In this document: positions 23,797 through 33,091 of the stretch, in pieces
Numbering within the stretch: the stretch's first letter is position 1
Layout of the letters: the number at the start of each line of letters is the position of its first letter
Source: Bacteroidales bacterium
GTDB taxonomy: Bacteria; Bacteroidota; Bacteroidia; Bacteroidales; Bacteroidaceae
DNA length: 36,555 nt
Assembly: GCA_022784065.1 (NCBI GenBank)
Contig: JALFUO010000088.1
Location: 1-36,555 of the forward strand
Reading direction: 5' to 3'
The notes under the pieces: model-generated
The model's database searches: none
What the model was told of the DNA's origin: nothing
What the model saw: only the letters and a program-made list of their open reading frames with translations
Translations under genes and position numbers: made by a program

Positions 23797-24360
23797 ATGC
23801 AACCCTCCACAATCGAAGAACTTCAAGGACACTATAAAGAAATCCTGCGCCTGCTCGGCGAAGACCCGCAGCGCGAAGGATTGCTGAAAACGCCGCTGCG
23901 CGTGGCAAAAGCAATGCAAGACCTAACGCGCGGTTACGCGACCGACCCTATCGCCATACTCAACTCCGCAAAGTTTCAGGAACCGTATGACCAGATGGTT
24001 ATCGTGAAAGACATTAACTTCCATTCGCTTTGCGAGCACCATATGCTGCCTTTCTACGGCAAGGCGCACGTGGCGTACATTCCCAACGGCTACATTACGG
24101 GGCTTTCAAAGATAGCCCGCGTGGTGAACGCCTTTTCCCACCGCCTCCAAGTGCAGGAACGCATGACGCTTCAAATCAAGGACTGCATACAGGAAGCCCT
24201 GAAACCGCTTGGCGTAATGGTGGTAGTAGAGGCAAGGCACATGTGCATGCAAATGCGCGGCGTGGAACAGGAAAGTTCCAAGACCGTTACCTCAGCATTC
24301 TGCGGCGCGTTCGACAGAGAAAAAACAAGAATGGAATTTTTAAGCCTTATCGGCAAATAA
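23797..24360 (+). CDS. folE: GTP cyclohydrolase I
   Basis: A 187-residue enzyme that converts GTP to 7,8-dihydroneopterin triphosphate, the first step of folate synthesis. Zinc ligands are C79 and H82 in [10 protein letters not shown] and C150 in [10 protein letters not shown]. Other signatures are [31 protein letters not shown] and the C-terminal [12 protein letters not shown] 23797 is chosen over TTG 23758, since it begins the usual N-terminus [13 protein letters not shown]. It lies 55 bp after the SPOR gene and is probably co-transcribed. Confidence 0.97.
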   Translation: MQPSTIEELQGHYKEILRLLGEDPQREGLLKTPLRVAKAMQDLTRGYATDPIAILNSAKFQEPYDQMVIVKDINFHSLCEHHMLPFYGKAHVAYIPNGYITGLSKIARVVNAFSHRLQVQERMTLQIKDCIQEALKPLGVMVVVEARHMCMQMRGVEQESSKTVTSAFCGAFDREKTRMEFLSLIGK

Positions 24361-24406
24361 TCACCTGCTTTTTCCCTATTGAGAAATCTTTTAGGAATAA
24401 AAACAG

Positions 24407-25276
24407 ATGAAGAAAGCACTTGACATAAACGAACAAATGCAACGGCTCAAAGAGCGCGGTATGCTCTTTGACGATGAGAGTAAGGCAAAAGAGATTTTGC
24501 TGGATGTCGGTTTCTACCGACTTGGTTTTTATTCTTTCCCTTTTGAACAGTCATATCCATCTCTTGACAATCGAACGCACAAACTCCAATCAGGTACAAC
24601 ATTTAAGGCTGTATATGACCTCTACGAATTTGATAGGCAGTTACGCCGTATACTGCTGAATGCCCTCGACCGCATCGAAGTGAACGTGCGTACAAAAATC
24701 ACTTATATCGTATCCAATCATTATAAGCAATCGCCCACTTGGTTTGCTGATAAAACCATTATGGAATCAGCGTATGTGGATAGTTTTAAGTCAAAAGTGT
24801 ATGATACGATTTTGGGCAACGATGTTATCAAACGACACCATGCAAAACATATAAATGACAAATTTGCGCCTGCGTGGAAAACCATAGAGTTTATGACCTT
24901 GGGAAATATTGGATGCTTGTACAGCGCCATTAAGGACCAAGCCTTAAAAAGACGTATTGCTAATGAGTATGGCTGTTCGCTTGGCGTTTTTCTGAATTAC
25001 TTGGAAACAATTAGGATAATTCGCAACAAATGTGCTCACGGCAACTGTATTTACAGTATTAATTTCCACAATGGTATCAAGGCAAAACCTGCTGGTATAA
25101 TTCCCGATTGCCGACATAATATAAGCGGGGCTATATCTGTAATCCTATATCTTTTGGGTTGCATCTCTATAAACAGAAGAAATGAACTCGAAAGTAGTAT
25201 TAGGTCTTTACTTGACGAAAACAAAGCGTCGCAGACCAACAAAATCATCCAAGAATGTACGAAAATTTCCCTCTGA
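24407..25276 (+). CDS. Abi_2 family (AbiD/AbiF-like) abortive-infection protein
   Basis: A 289-residue protein of the Abi_2 family, known for phage abortive infection. Typical features are LLDVGFYRLGFYSFPFE near 32-46, YEFDRQLRRILLNALDRIEVNVRTKI at about 73-98, and RNKCAHGN with R206 and H211, an R-x4-H motif as in HEPN ribonucleases. RNA cleavage as the effector activity is inferred from this motif. Codon use and base composition are clearly more AT-rich than in folE and tig on either side, so the gene was probably acquired. It starts 46 bp after folE without a visible promoter, and a candidate small RNA follows it. Confidence 0.88.
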   Translation: MKKALDINEQMQRLKERGMLFDDESKAKEILLDVGFYRLGFYSFPFEQSYPSLDNRTHKLQSGTTFKAVYDLYEFDRQLRRILLNALDRIEVNVRTKITYIVSNHYKQSPTWFADKTIMESAYVDSFKSKVYDTILGNDVIKRHHAKHINDKFAPAWKTIEFMTLGNIGCLYSAIKDQALKRRIANEYGCSLGVFLNYLETIRIIRNKCAHGNCIYSINFHNGIKAKPAGIIPDCRHNISGAISVILYLLGCISINRRNELESSIRSLLDENKASQTNKIIQECTKISL

Positions 25277-25308
25277 TTTGGGTTAATCAAAATTTATTCA
25301 TACTTTTG
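25277..25308 (+). promoter_or_regulatory. Consensus promoter downstream of the Abi gene
   Basis: TTTG at 25277-25280, a 20-bp spacer and TACTTTTG at 25301-25308 form a complete Bacteroidetes promoter, overlapping by a few bases with the end of the Abi gene region. No reading frame follows before a terminator at 25369-25403, so it probably drives a small RNA. Confidence 0.7.
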
Positions 25309-25313
25309 CACTA

Positions 25314-25403
25314 CCAAAAGTGCCCGTACAGGCAATAGTCGCTGTATCTGCACTATAAAAGGGTCTTAGGGAGTTCTTGCGCGCAAGGGGCTCCCTTTTC
25401 TTT
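25314..25403 (+). ncRNA. Candidate small RNA (about 85-90 nt)
   Basis: Between the promoter at 25277-25308 and a terminator lies a sequence with nested pairing: AGTGC (25319-25323) with GCACT (25350-25354), and inside it TACAG (25327-25331) with CTGTA (25342-25346). The terminator stem is GGGAG with CTCCC around CTTGC-GC-GCAAG, followed by TTTTCTTT. No start codon with a sensible frame exists. Position next to an Abi_2 gene suggests a functional link, but it could be an unrelated housekeeping RNA. I did not match it to a named family. Confidence 0.6.
25369..25403 (+). terminator. Terminator of the candidate small RNA
   Basis: GGGAG (25369-25373) pairs with CTCCC (25391-25395), enclosing the palindrome CTTGCGCGCAAG (25376-25387), and TTTTCTTT follows at 25396-25403. 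Confidence 0.8.
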
Positions 25404-25488
25404 GATACTTTAACGAGGACGGTCGGATGATGATTTAGCGCACCAATATTCTTTCTCTACACTAATTTTTCTCTACTTTTCCATCTCT

Positions 25489-25543
25489 CTTATAAGAAAA
25501 CGCTCAAAACGTTTTGCCTTTCAGCGCAAGTGCATTAACTTTG
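25489..25543 (+). promoter_or_regulatory. tig promoter
   Basis: TTTG at 25513-25516, a 19-bp spacer and TAACTTTG at 25536-25543 form a consensus promoter 64 bp before the tig start. CTTATAAGAAA lies at 25489-25499; its CTTATAAG ends 39 bp before the -7 box. The stretch 25404-25488 shows nothing recognisable. Confidence 0.8.
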
Positions 25544-25607
25544 CGCCGCAAAAGTAGTGCAGATAGCACGAAAGCACAGAAACACAATATATATTTATAA
25601 AATACCG

Positions 25608-26966
25608 ATGAATATTTCATTTGACAAGACAAGCAACGTCAGCGCAGTAATCACAATCAACATTGAAAAGGCTGACTACGAAGCAAAAGTAACCAAGAAA
25701 CTCAAAGACATCACCAAGGTGGCGCAAATGCCCGGTTTCCGCAAAGGCCACGTGCCTGCCGGACTTGTTAAGAAGATGCACGGCGCACAGGTGAAATACG
25801 AAGAAGTAAACCGCACGCTCAGCGACAGCCTCTTCGGATATATCAAAGACAACAAGCTCCCCGTGCTCGGTTCGCCGCTCCCCAACGAGCAACAGAACAC
25901 GCAGGACATCGAAAATCAGGAAAATTTCGAGTTTAAGTTCGACGTCGCCCTCGCTCCCGAGTTCAGCATCGAATATTCCGCCAGCGACAAACTGCCTTAC
26001 TACGATATTCAGGTTAAGGAAGAAGACATCACTGCCGAAGTGAACCGCCTCTGCCAGCAGGCCGGCCACCCCGAAAGCGTAGACGCTTACGAGGACAAGG
26101 ACATCCTGCGCGGCACGCTTGCCGAACTGGGCGAAGACGGACTGCCCCTCGAAGGCGGCGTGCAGGTGGAAACGGCATCGCTCATGCCTACTTATTTCAA
26201 GAACGACGACCAGAAGGCCATTTTCAACGGCGCGAAGAAGAACGACGTTATCACGTTCAACCCCGCCACGGCCTACGACAACAACGAGACAGAACTCGCT
26301 TCGCTCTTCCGCATCGCAAAGGAAGAAACGAAGAACCACACGGGCAACTTCTCTTTCCAAGTGAACGAGATCAGCCGCTTCGTGCCTGCCGAGCTCAATC
26401 AGGAACTCTTTGACAAGTATTACGGCGAAGGCGTAGTGAAGAGCGAAGAGGAACTCCGTGCCAAGATTAAGGAAAACATCAGTAAGGCTTACGAAGGCGA
26501 CAGCGACTTCAAGTTTATGCTCGACGTGCGCAAGAATGCTATGGAGAAGGTGGGCGAACTCGAATTCCCCGAAGAACTGCTCAAGCGCGTAATCAACAGC
26601 AACAAGAAGGACGAAAAGCAGGCCGACATCACCGATGAAGAGTTCAAGAATACGTTGGAGTCGCTCAAGTGGAATATGATTACGGAAAAGCTCACGGCTA
26701 AGTACGAAATCAAGTACGACGACAAGGAAATCAAGGACGAAGCCCTCAACGCCGCCCGCTATGAGTTTATGCGCTACGGCCTGAACAATATTCCCGACGA
26801 ATATCTCATGAACTACGCTACCGAGATGCTGAAAAAGAAGGACCGCGTGGAAGGCCTTATCAACAGCCTCCTCCAAAAGAAGCTCTGCGCTGCGTTGAAG
26901 AACGTGGTTACCATGGAACACAAGCAAATCTCTGTAGAAGACTTTACGGAACTCGTTAAAGAATAA
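25608..26966 (+). CDS. tig: Trigger factor, ribosome-associated chaperone
   Basis: A 452-residue protein that binds the ribosome exit tunnel and shields nascent chains. The ribosome-binding signature is GFRKGHVP at 43-50. A middle domain (about 130-250) occupies the place of the FKBP-type prolyl isomerase; it is divergent, as usual in Bacteroidetes, and isomerase activity is uncertain. The C-terminal chaperone arms are helical and rich in Lys and Glu. ATG 25608 starts the usual MNISFDKTSNVSAVITINIEK; an earlier GTG at 25557 lies too close to the promoter. A terminator separates it from clpP. Confidence 0.95.
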   Translation: MNISFDKTSNVSAVITINIEKADYEAKVTKKLKDITKVAQMPGFRKGHVPAGLVKKMHGAQVKYEEVNRTLSDSLFGYIKDNKLPVLGSPLPNEQQNTQDIENQENFEFKFDVALAPEFSIEYSASDKLPYYDIQVKEEDITAEVNRLCQQAGHPESVDAYEDKDILRGTLAELGEDGLPLEGGVQVETASLMPTYFKNDDQKAIFNGAKKNDVITFNPATAYDNNETELASLFRIAKEETKNHTGNFSFQVNEISRFVPAELNQELFDKYYGEGVVKSEEELRAKIKENISKAYEGDSDFKFMLDVRKNAMEKVGELEFPEELLKRVINSNKKDEKQADITDEEFKNTLESLKWNMITEKLTAKYEIKYDDKEIKDEALNAARYEFMRYGLNNIPDEYLMNYATEMLKKKDRVEGLINSLLQKKLCAALKNVVTMEHKQISVEDFTELVKE

Positions 26967-26998
26967 TACCTGATCCGCTAAACAAATGGCGGAACGCG

Positions 26999-27056
26999 AG
27001 AGAAGAACGATGCTTCTGCCCCACTGTGAGCCGCAGCATCATTCTTCTCTTTTTTA
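26999..27056 (+). terminator. Terminator between tig and clpP
   Basis: Arms 26999-27013 and 27036-27050 pair over 15 bp with one mismatch, loop 27014-27035, followed by a T-run to 27055. As clpP starts 20 bp later with no clear promoter of its own, partial read-through would set the tig to clpP ratio. Confidence 0.82.
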
Positions 27057-27075
27057 TACAAATACTTTAAGCACT

Positions 27076-27750
27076 ATGATTAAAGACGATTTCAGAAAGT
27101 TTGCCGTCTCTAAATGCGGCATCAATTCTATGGTGGTTGATGATGTAATCAAAAGCCAAAACCAATATCTCAACCCTTATATTCTCGAGGAGCGCGAGCT
27201 CCACGTGACGCAGATGGACGTGTTCTCCCGCCTGATGATCGACCGCATCATCTTCCTCGGCACGGCCATCGACGACTACACGGCCAACACCTTGCAGGCG
27301 CAGTTGCTCTACCTCGACTCTTGCGACCCCGGCAAGGACATCTCCATTTACATCAACTCTCCCGGCGGCTCTGTGTACGCAGGCCTCGGCATCTACGACA
27401 CGATGCAGTTTATCCAGAGCGACGTGGCCACGATTTGCACAGGAATGGCCGCTTCGATGGCCGCCGTGCTGCTGGTGGCCGGCGCAGAGAGCAAGCGCTC
27501 CGCCCTGCCCCACAGCCGCGTGATGATACATCAGCCGATGGGCGGCGCACAAGGACAGGCTTCGGATATTGAAATCACGGCCCGCGAGATACAGAAACTC
27601 AAAAAGGAACTTTATACCATCATCGCCGACCACAGTCATACTGATTTCGACAAGGTGTGGGCCGACTCCGACCGCGACTATTGGATGACAGCAGAAGAGG
27701 CCAAGGAGTACGGTATGATTGACCATATTCTCAAGCGCAATGGCAAATAA
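27076..27750 (+). CDS. clpP: ATP-dependent Clp protease proteolytic subunit
   Basis: A 224-residue serine protease that forms the tetradecameric barrel of ClpXP. The triad is S127 in [12 protein letters not shown]152 in [10 protein letters not shown] and D201 in [15 protein letters not shown] at 93-100 is the oxyanion strand. The N-terminal 40 residues include a short extension [22 protein letters not shown] typical of Bacteroidales. ATG 27076 is used because the longer frame to 26986 is translated from the terminator hairpin. The stop lies inside clpX (11-bp overlap). Confidence 0.97.
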   Translation: MIKDDFRKFAVSKCGINSMVVDDVIKSQNQYLNPYILEERELHVTQMDVFSRLMIDRIIFLGTAIDDYTANTLQAQLLYLDSCDPGKDISIYINSPGGSVYAGLGIYDTMQFIQSDVATICTGMAASMAAVLLVAGAESKRSALPHSRVMIHQPMGGAQGQASDIEITAREIQKLKKELYTIIADHSHTDFDKVWADSDRDYWMTAEEAKEYGMIDHILKRNGK

Positions 27751-29038
27751 GAAAGATATAAGATGCTCTTTCTGCGGTAGGACGGAAAATGAATGCGGCT
27801 CTATTCTGCTTAGCGGCGTCAACGGCTACATCTGCGCGGATTGCATACAGACGGCCAGCCGTATGCTATCGGAATATGGACTGATTGACGATGACGTAGC
27901 CGATGAGGTAGGATCGGCATACGCGAAAGGCAAGGGCGCGAAAGCCAAAAAGGCAAAGGTCGCTGCCGAGAAGCGTTCCGTGCCCAAGCCTGCCGAGATT
28001 AAAGCCTATCTCGACCAATACGTTATCGGTCAGGACGATGCGAAACGTACGTTGGCAGTTGCCGTCTACAACCATTACAAGCGTTTGGCCAGCCAGCAGC
28101 AAGCCAGTGCCGACGAGGTAGAGATTGAGAAATCCAATATTATTATGGTAGGCTCGACGGGTACGGGCAAGACATTGCTCGCCCGCACCATTGCCAAACT
28201 CCTCGACGTGCCGTTTACGATTGTCGACGCTACGGTGTTCACCGAAGCCGGCTACGTGGGCGAAGACGTGGAGAGCATACTCTCGCGCCTGCTGCAAGTG
28301 GCGGATTTCAACGTGAAGGAAGCAGAGCGCGGCATCGTGTTTATCGACGAGATCGACAAAATTGCCCGCAAGAGCGATAACCCGTCCATCACCCGCGACG
28401 TATCGGGCGAGGGCGTGCAGCAGGGATTGCTCAAACTCCTTGAAGGTTCGATTGTAAACGTGCCGCCAAAGGGAGGACGCAAGCACCCCGACCAAGATTA
28501 TATACACGTAGATACGAAAAACATTCTCTTTATCTGCGGCGGTGCATTCGATGGCATCGAAAAGAAAATTGCGCAGCGGCTCAATACGCATACCGTGGGC
28601 TATAATTCCGTGCAAAATGCGATGCGCCTCGACCCCAACAACCTGATGCAGTATATCGTGCCGCAGGACTTGAAGAGTTTCGGACTTATCCCCGAAATCA
28701 TCGGTCGCCTGCCGGTGCTGACGTATCTGCAAAAGCTCGACCGCGAAGCTCTGCGCCGCATACTCGTGGAACCGAAGAACTCTATCATCAAGCAAAACGC
28801 CAAACTGCTCGAAATGGACGGCATCAAACTCACCTTTGCGCCCGATGCTTTGGAGTACATCGTGGATAAAGCCGTGGATTACAAACTCGGCGCGCGCGGC
28901 CTGCGCTCTATCGTCGAGTCTATTATGCGCGACGCGATGTTTGAATTGCCTTCTTCTAAAAAGAAAGAATTTGAGGTGACGAAAGACTACGCTGCCGAGC
29001 AATTGGAAAAGCACCTTGTGTTCCAACAGCAGGCGTAA
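27740..29038 (+). CDS. clpX: ATP-dependent Clp protease ATP-binding subunit ClpX
   Basis: A 432-residue AAA+ unfoldase that feeds tagged proteins to ClpP. The N-terminal zinc-binding domain has C9, C12, C32 and C35 (CSFCGR and CADC). Walker A is GSTGTGKT at 138-145 and Walker B FIDEID at 201-206; the central [11 protein letters not shown] is the pore loop. ATG 27740 overlaps the end of clpP by 11 bp, ensuring coupled synthesis. Length is normal. Confidence 0.98.
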   Translation: MANKKDIRCSFCGRTENECGSILLSGVNGYICADCIQTASRMLSEYGLIDDDVADEVGSAYAKGKGAKAKKAKVAAEKRSVPKPAEIKAYLDQYVIGQDDAKRTLAVAVYNHYKRLASQQQASADEVEIEKSNIIMVGSTGTGKTLLARTIAKLLDVPFTIVDATVFTEAGYVGEDVESILSRLLQVADFNVKEAERGIVFIDEIDKIARKSDNPSITRDVSGEGVQQGLLKLLEGSIVNVPPKGGRKHPDQDYIHVDTKNILFICGGAFDGIEKKIAQRLNTHTVGYNSVQNAMRLDPNNLMQYIVPQDLKSFGLIPEIIGRLPVLTYLQKLDREALRRILVEPKNSIIKQNAKLLEMDGIKLTFAPDALEYIVDKAVDYKLGARGLRSIVESIMRDAMFELPSSKKKEFEVTKDYAAEQLEKHLVFQQQA

Positions 29039-29103
29039 GCGGATTTTTTTGAGGCTAAAAGCAAATTATCTGCTAAGAAACGTGCAAATTTCAAATTAGT
29101 TTC

Positions 29104-29111
29104 TAACTTTG
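29104..29111 (+). promoter_or_regulatory. -7 promoter element of the sulfatase gene
   Basis: TAACTTTG lies 54 bp before ATG 29166, with no good -33 box. It excludes the earliest in-frame start (TTG 29109) of the sulfatase reading frame. Confidence 0.55.
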
Positions 29112-29165
29112 TTAGGCAAAACAGTACATTCGTCTCACAGAAACCTAAAAATCTTGCCATTCCGC

Positions 29166-30752
29166 ATGAATCATTCGTTTGTCGCCGGCATGCTTGCCTC
29201 TATTGCTGCACCGCTAAGTGCACAGCAAACGCCCAATGTGGTAGTGATTGTCGCCGACGACTTGGGCTACGGCGACCTTTCATGCTATGGCGCCACCCGC
29301 GTCAGCACGCCTAACGTGGACAAATTGGCATCGGCGGGGCTGCGCTTTACCAATGCCCATGCCTGCGCCTCCACCAGCACGCCTTCGCGATACAGCCTGC
29401 TTACAGGCGAATACTGCTTCCGGCGTCACGACACGAACATTGCCACGGGAGATGCGGGCATGATTATCCGTCCCAACCAAATCACAGTAGCCGATATCTT
29501 TAAGCAAAAGGGCTACGCCACAGCTGCGATTGGCAAATGGCATTTGGGATTGGGCGATAAGCAAGGAACGCAAGACTGGAACGGCAGGCTCGACATGTCG
29601 CCCGCAGATATAGGTTTTGATTACCACTATCTAATGGCCGCCACCGCCGACCGCGTGCCCTGCGTCTTTATCGAAGACGGGAGCGTCGTGAACTACGACC
29701 CAGCCGCGCCCATCTCAGTGAGTTACACTTCGAACTTCGCCGGCGAGCCTACGGGTGCCGCAAACCCCGAACTGCTCACCAAACTCAAATCGAGCCACGG
29801 GCACAACCAGAGCATCGTGAACGGCATCGGGCGCATAGGGTATATGAAAGGCGGAGGCCGCGCCCTTTGGCGCGATGAGGATATTGCAGATTCTATCTCG
29901 GCAGCCGCTATCCGCTTCATAGAGAAAAATAAAGAGCAACCTTTCTTTATGTATCTCTGCACCAACGATGTGCACGTGCCGCGTATGCCGAACGAGCGTT
30001 TTCGCGGCAAAAGCCCGCTCGGACTGCGCGGCGAAGCCATTCTGCAATTCGATGAAACGGTGGGCAAAGTGATTGAGGCGCTTGAAGCGAACGGGCTGAC
30101 GGGCAATACGCTCGTCATACTGACCAGCGACAACGGTCCCGTGCTCGATGACGGCTATCAGGACGAGGCTGCCACACTGAACGGCGACCACACGCCTTGG
30201 GGCAATTGGCGCGGCGGCAAATACAGTGCTTTCGAGGCAGGTACGCGCGTGCCTTTCATCGTTTGCTGGCCGGGCACCGTGCGCAGCGGCGATACTTCCA
30301 ACGCTTTGGTTTCGCACATTGACCTGCTTGCCGATGCTGCTGCCCTCATCAATGCCACCGTCCCCCTTGGGGCAGGCATTGATAGCCGCAACAGCCTCGA
30401 CACATGGCTCGGCCGCAACACAGACGACCGCGACTTTGCTGCCACAATGGCTGCTAACCGCACGCTCTCCCTGCAAAGCGGGCAGTGGAAATACATCGAG
30501 CCGTCGAACGGCGCGGCGAAAATCACAACCGTCAACATTGAGACCGGCTATTTGGCTACGCCGCAGCTCTACGACCTTGATGCCGACCCGGGCGAAACCA
30601 CCAATGTCTATTCCTCCCGCCCAGCCGAAGCAGAACGCATGGCGTCAAAGCTGGCTGAACTGCGCTTGCAGCTCTCGCAGCTGCCCACGTCCGGTTCCTA
30701 TATCCAGAAGACGCAAGAGGAAACGTCGCAGACCGTTTGCCTCAAACGGTAG
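29166..30752 (+). CDS. Secreted serine-type sulfatase (S1 family)
   Basis: A 528-residue exported sulfatase. The signal peptide is MNHSFVAGMLASIAAPLSAQ. Metal ligands D31-D32 are in VADDLGYGDLSCYGA. The modification motif is S71-T-P-S-R followed by YSLLTG; Ser in the first position means that formylglycine would be made by a radical SAM maturase (anSME) rather than by the Cys-type system. Other signatures are AIGKWHLG and LTSDNGP. No maturase, SusC/SusD pair or regulator is nearby, so the target glycan (mucin, glycosaminoglycan or other) cannot be told. It stands between clpX and recQ. Confidence 0.9.
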   Translation: MNHSFVAGMLASIAAPLSAQQTPNVVVIVADDLGYGDLSCYGATRVSTPNVDKLASAGLRFTNAHACASTSTPSRYSLLTGEYCFRRHDTNIATGDAGMIIRPNQITVADIFKQKGYATAAIGKWHLGLGDKQGTQDWNGRLDMSPADIGFDYHYLMAATADRVPCVFIEDGSVVNYDPAAPISVSYTSNFAGEPTGAANPELLTKLKSSHGHNQSIVNGIGRIGYMKGGGRALWRDEDIADSISAAAIRFIEKNKEQPFFMYLCTNDVHVPRMPNERFRGKSPLGLRGEAILQFDETVGKVIEALEANGLTGNTLVILTSDNGPVLDDGYQDEAATLNGDHTPWGNWRGGKYSAFEAGTRVPFIVCWPGTVRSGDTSNALVSHIDLLADAAALINATVPLGAGIDSRNSLDTWLGRNTDDRDFAATMAANRTLSLQSGQWKYIEPSNGAAKITTVNIETGYLATPQLYDLDADPGETTNVYSSRPAEAERMASKLAELRLQLSQLPTSGSYIQKTQEETSQTVCLKR

Positions 30753-30797
30753 CCACCGCAACTGAAGCCTATAAGAATACCTCACTCTTCTACCTCC

Positions 30798-32975
30798 ATG
30801 AAGGCAATATTGGATTTACACAAAGCGCTCAAAAGCCATTTTGGCTTTGACTCTTTCAAAAACAATCAGGAAGCCGTTATCAGCAGCCTGCTGGACGGCA
30901 AAGATGTTTTTGTGCTTATGCCCACGGGCGGCGGCAAGTCGATGTGTTACCAATTGCCCTCGCTTCTGATGGACGGAACGGCGATTGTGATTTCTCCGCT
31001 CATTGCCCTGATGAAAAATCAGGTGGACGCGATGCGGCACATGAGCCAAGAGGACGGCGTGGCGCACTTCATCAACTCCTCGCTCACGAAAGCGCAGGTT
31101 GATAAGGTGAAAAAAGATATTCGCTCGGGACTTACGAAACTGCTGTACGTTGCCCCCGAATCGCTGACGAAGGAAGACAACGTGGCGTTTCTCAAATCTA
31201 TAAAAATCTCCTTTTACGCCGTCGATGAGGCGCACTGCATTTCTGAGTGGGGGCATGACTTTCGGCCTGAGTACCGCAAGATTCGCCCCATCATCAACGA
31301 AATTGGCAACGCGCCTGTCATTGCGCTCACTGCAACGGCCACCGAAAAGGTTAAGACCGATATTAAGAAAAACCTTGGCATTCCCGACGCAGTGGAGTAC
31401 AAGAGTTCTTTCAACCGCCCCAACCTATATTATGAGGTGAGGCCTAAGACAGAAAATATAAACAGAGACATAATTAAATTCATTAAGCAACACTCTGGCA
31501 AAAGCGGCATCATTTATTGCCTAAGCAGGAAGAAAGTGGAAGAACTTGCAGAAGTTCTGCGCACCAACGACATCAAGGCGGAAGCCTATCATGCCGGCAT
31601 GGAGCCCGCCATGCGCTCGCAAACGCAGGACGACTTCATCATGGAGCGCATCGACGTGATCGTCGCCACCATTGCCTTCGGCATGGGCATCGACAAGCCC
31701 GACGTTCGCTTCGTTATCCACTACGACATACCCAAGAGCCTTGAAGGCTATTACCAGGAGACGGGTCGCGCCGGGCGCGACGGGGGCGAAGGGCAATGCA
31801 TCGCTTTCTATTCTTACAAAGACCTTCAGAAACTCGAGAAGTTCATGGAAGGCAAGCCGCTCGCAGAACAGGAGATTGGCAAGCAACTGCTTAAAGAAAC
31901 CGCAGCCTATGCCGAAAGTTCCGTTTGCCGCCGCAAGCTGTTGCTGCATTATTTCGGAGAGGAATATCTCCAGGATAATTGCGAAAACTGTGATAACTGC
32001 ATAAATCCCAAAAAACAAGTGGAAGCAAAAACACAATTAAATAAGGTTTTGGAAGTGATTATCGCCATTAAGGAGCACTTCCGCGAAGACTATGTAAAGG
32101 ATATTCTGATGGGCAAGCCCACCGATGAGGTTTGCGCCCATCATCATGACGAACTTGAAGTGTTTGGCATTGGAGATGATGAAAGCGAACGCACCTGGAA
32201 CGCTGTTATCCGCCAGGCCGTCATAGCCGGCTATATCGCCAAGGACGTTGAAGACTTCGGCGTGCTTAGCGTTACCGACGAGGGCCGCGATTTTATGAAA
32301 AATCCCGTTTCTTTCCCCATCGTCGAGGAGCGCGATTTCGACGAAGAAGAAGCTAATATCCCGCAGGACGCAGCTTCGTTCGCCGTCGACCCCACGCTCT
32401 TCCAAATGCTGAAAGACCTCCGCAAACGTCTTTCTAAGGAACTGGACGTGCCGCCCTACGTGATTTTCCAAGATCCCTCGCTCGAAGCGATGGCCACCAT
32501 TTATCCGCAGACGATTGAGGAACTGCAAAATATTCCCGGAGTGGGCGCAGGCAAGGCCAAGCGCTACGGCACGGAGTTCTGCAAACTCATCAAGCAGCAT
32601 TGCAAGGACTTTGAAATCGAACGCCCCGAAGACCTCCGCATCCGCACCGTCGCCAACAAGGCTAAAGACAAGGTGGCGATTATCAACAGCATCGACCGTC
32701 AGGTTGCGCTCGACGACATCGCCGTTGCCAAGGGTTTGGAGTTTGACGAATTGCTCGACAAAATCGAAGCCATTGTCTATTCCGGCACGAAAATCAACAT
32801 AGATTATTTCATTGAGGACGTGATGGACGAAGACCACGTCGAAGATATTTACCAATACTTCAAAGAGTCGGAAACCGACGACCTTGAAGACGCAATCGAT
32901 GAACTAGGCGATGAATATTCGGAAGAAGAAATCCGCCTCGTGCGCATCAAGTTCATCTCCGAAATGGCAAACTAA
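30798..32975 (+). CDS. recQ: ATP-dependent DNA helicase RecQ
   Basis: A 725-residue 3'-5' helicase involved in recombination and fork repair. Walker A is MPTGGGKS at 41-48, the DEAH box at 143-146 (AVDEAHCISEWGHDFRPEY), motif VI QETGRAGRDGG near 318. A zinc-binding set begins at C377 and continues CENCDNC. The winged-helix RQC follows, then an HRDC domain at about 540-610 (LEAMATIYPQTIEELQNIPGVG). The C-terminal 100 residues are acidic. It lies 45 bp after the sulfatase gene with no terminator between. Confidence 0.97.
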   Translation: MKAILDLHKALKSHFGFDSFKNNQEAVISSLLDGKDVFVLMPTGGGKSMCYQLPSLLMDGTAIVISPLIALMKNQVDAMRHMSQEDGVAHFINSSLTKAQVDKVKKDIRSGLTKLLYVAPESLTKEDNVAFLKSIKISFYAVDEAHCISEWGHDFRPEYRKIRPIINEIGNAPVIALTATATEKVKTDIKKNLGIPDAVEYKSSFNRPNLYYEVRPKTENINRDIIKFIKQHSGKSGIIYCLSRKKVEELAEVLRTNDIKAEAYHAGMEPAMRSQTQDDFIMERIDVIVATIAFGMGIDKPDVRFVIHYDIPKSLEGYYQETGRAGRDGGEGQCIAFYSYKDLQKLEKFMEGKPLAEQEIGKQLLKETAAYAESSVCRRKLLLHYFGEEYLQDNCENCDNCINPKKQVEAKTQLNKVLEVIIAIKEHFREDYVKDILMGKPTDEVCAHHHDELEVFGIGDDESERTWNAVIRQAVIAGYIAKDVEDFGVLSVTDEGRDFMKNPVSFPIVEERDFDEEEANIPQDAASFAVDPTLFQMLKDLRKRLSKELDVPPYVIFQDPSLEAMATIYPQTIEELQNIPGVGAGKAKRYGTEFCKLIKQHCKDFEIERPEDLRIRTVANKAKDKVAIINSIDRQVALDDIAVAKGLEFDELLDKIEAIVYSGTKINIDYFIEDVMDEDHVEDIYQYFKESETDDLEDAIDELGDEYSEEEIRLVRIKFISEMAN

Positions 32976-33091
32976 ACGCCCCTCGCGCTCTTTGACTCTT
33001 CGACTTTAACGGCAGATAATTAGTGGCCCGTTTCTAGAATGTCCGAAACCACGTGTCAAAATAATTACAGGATAATAACATCTAACTTTTT

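Noticed and set aside
27866-29026. A 386-codon minus-strand open frame in clpX
   Set aside because: Antisense shadow of a highly conserved gene.
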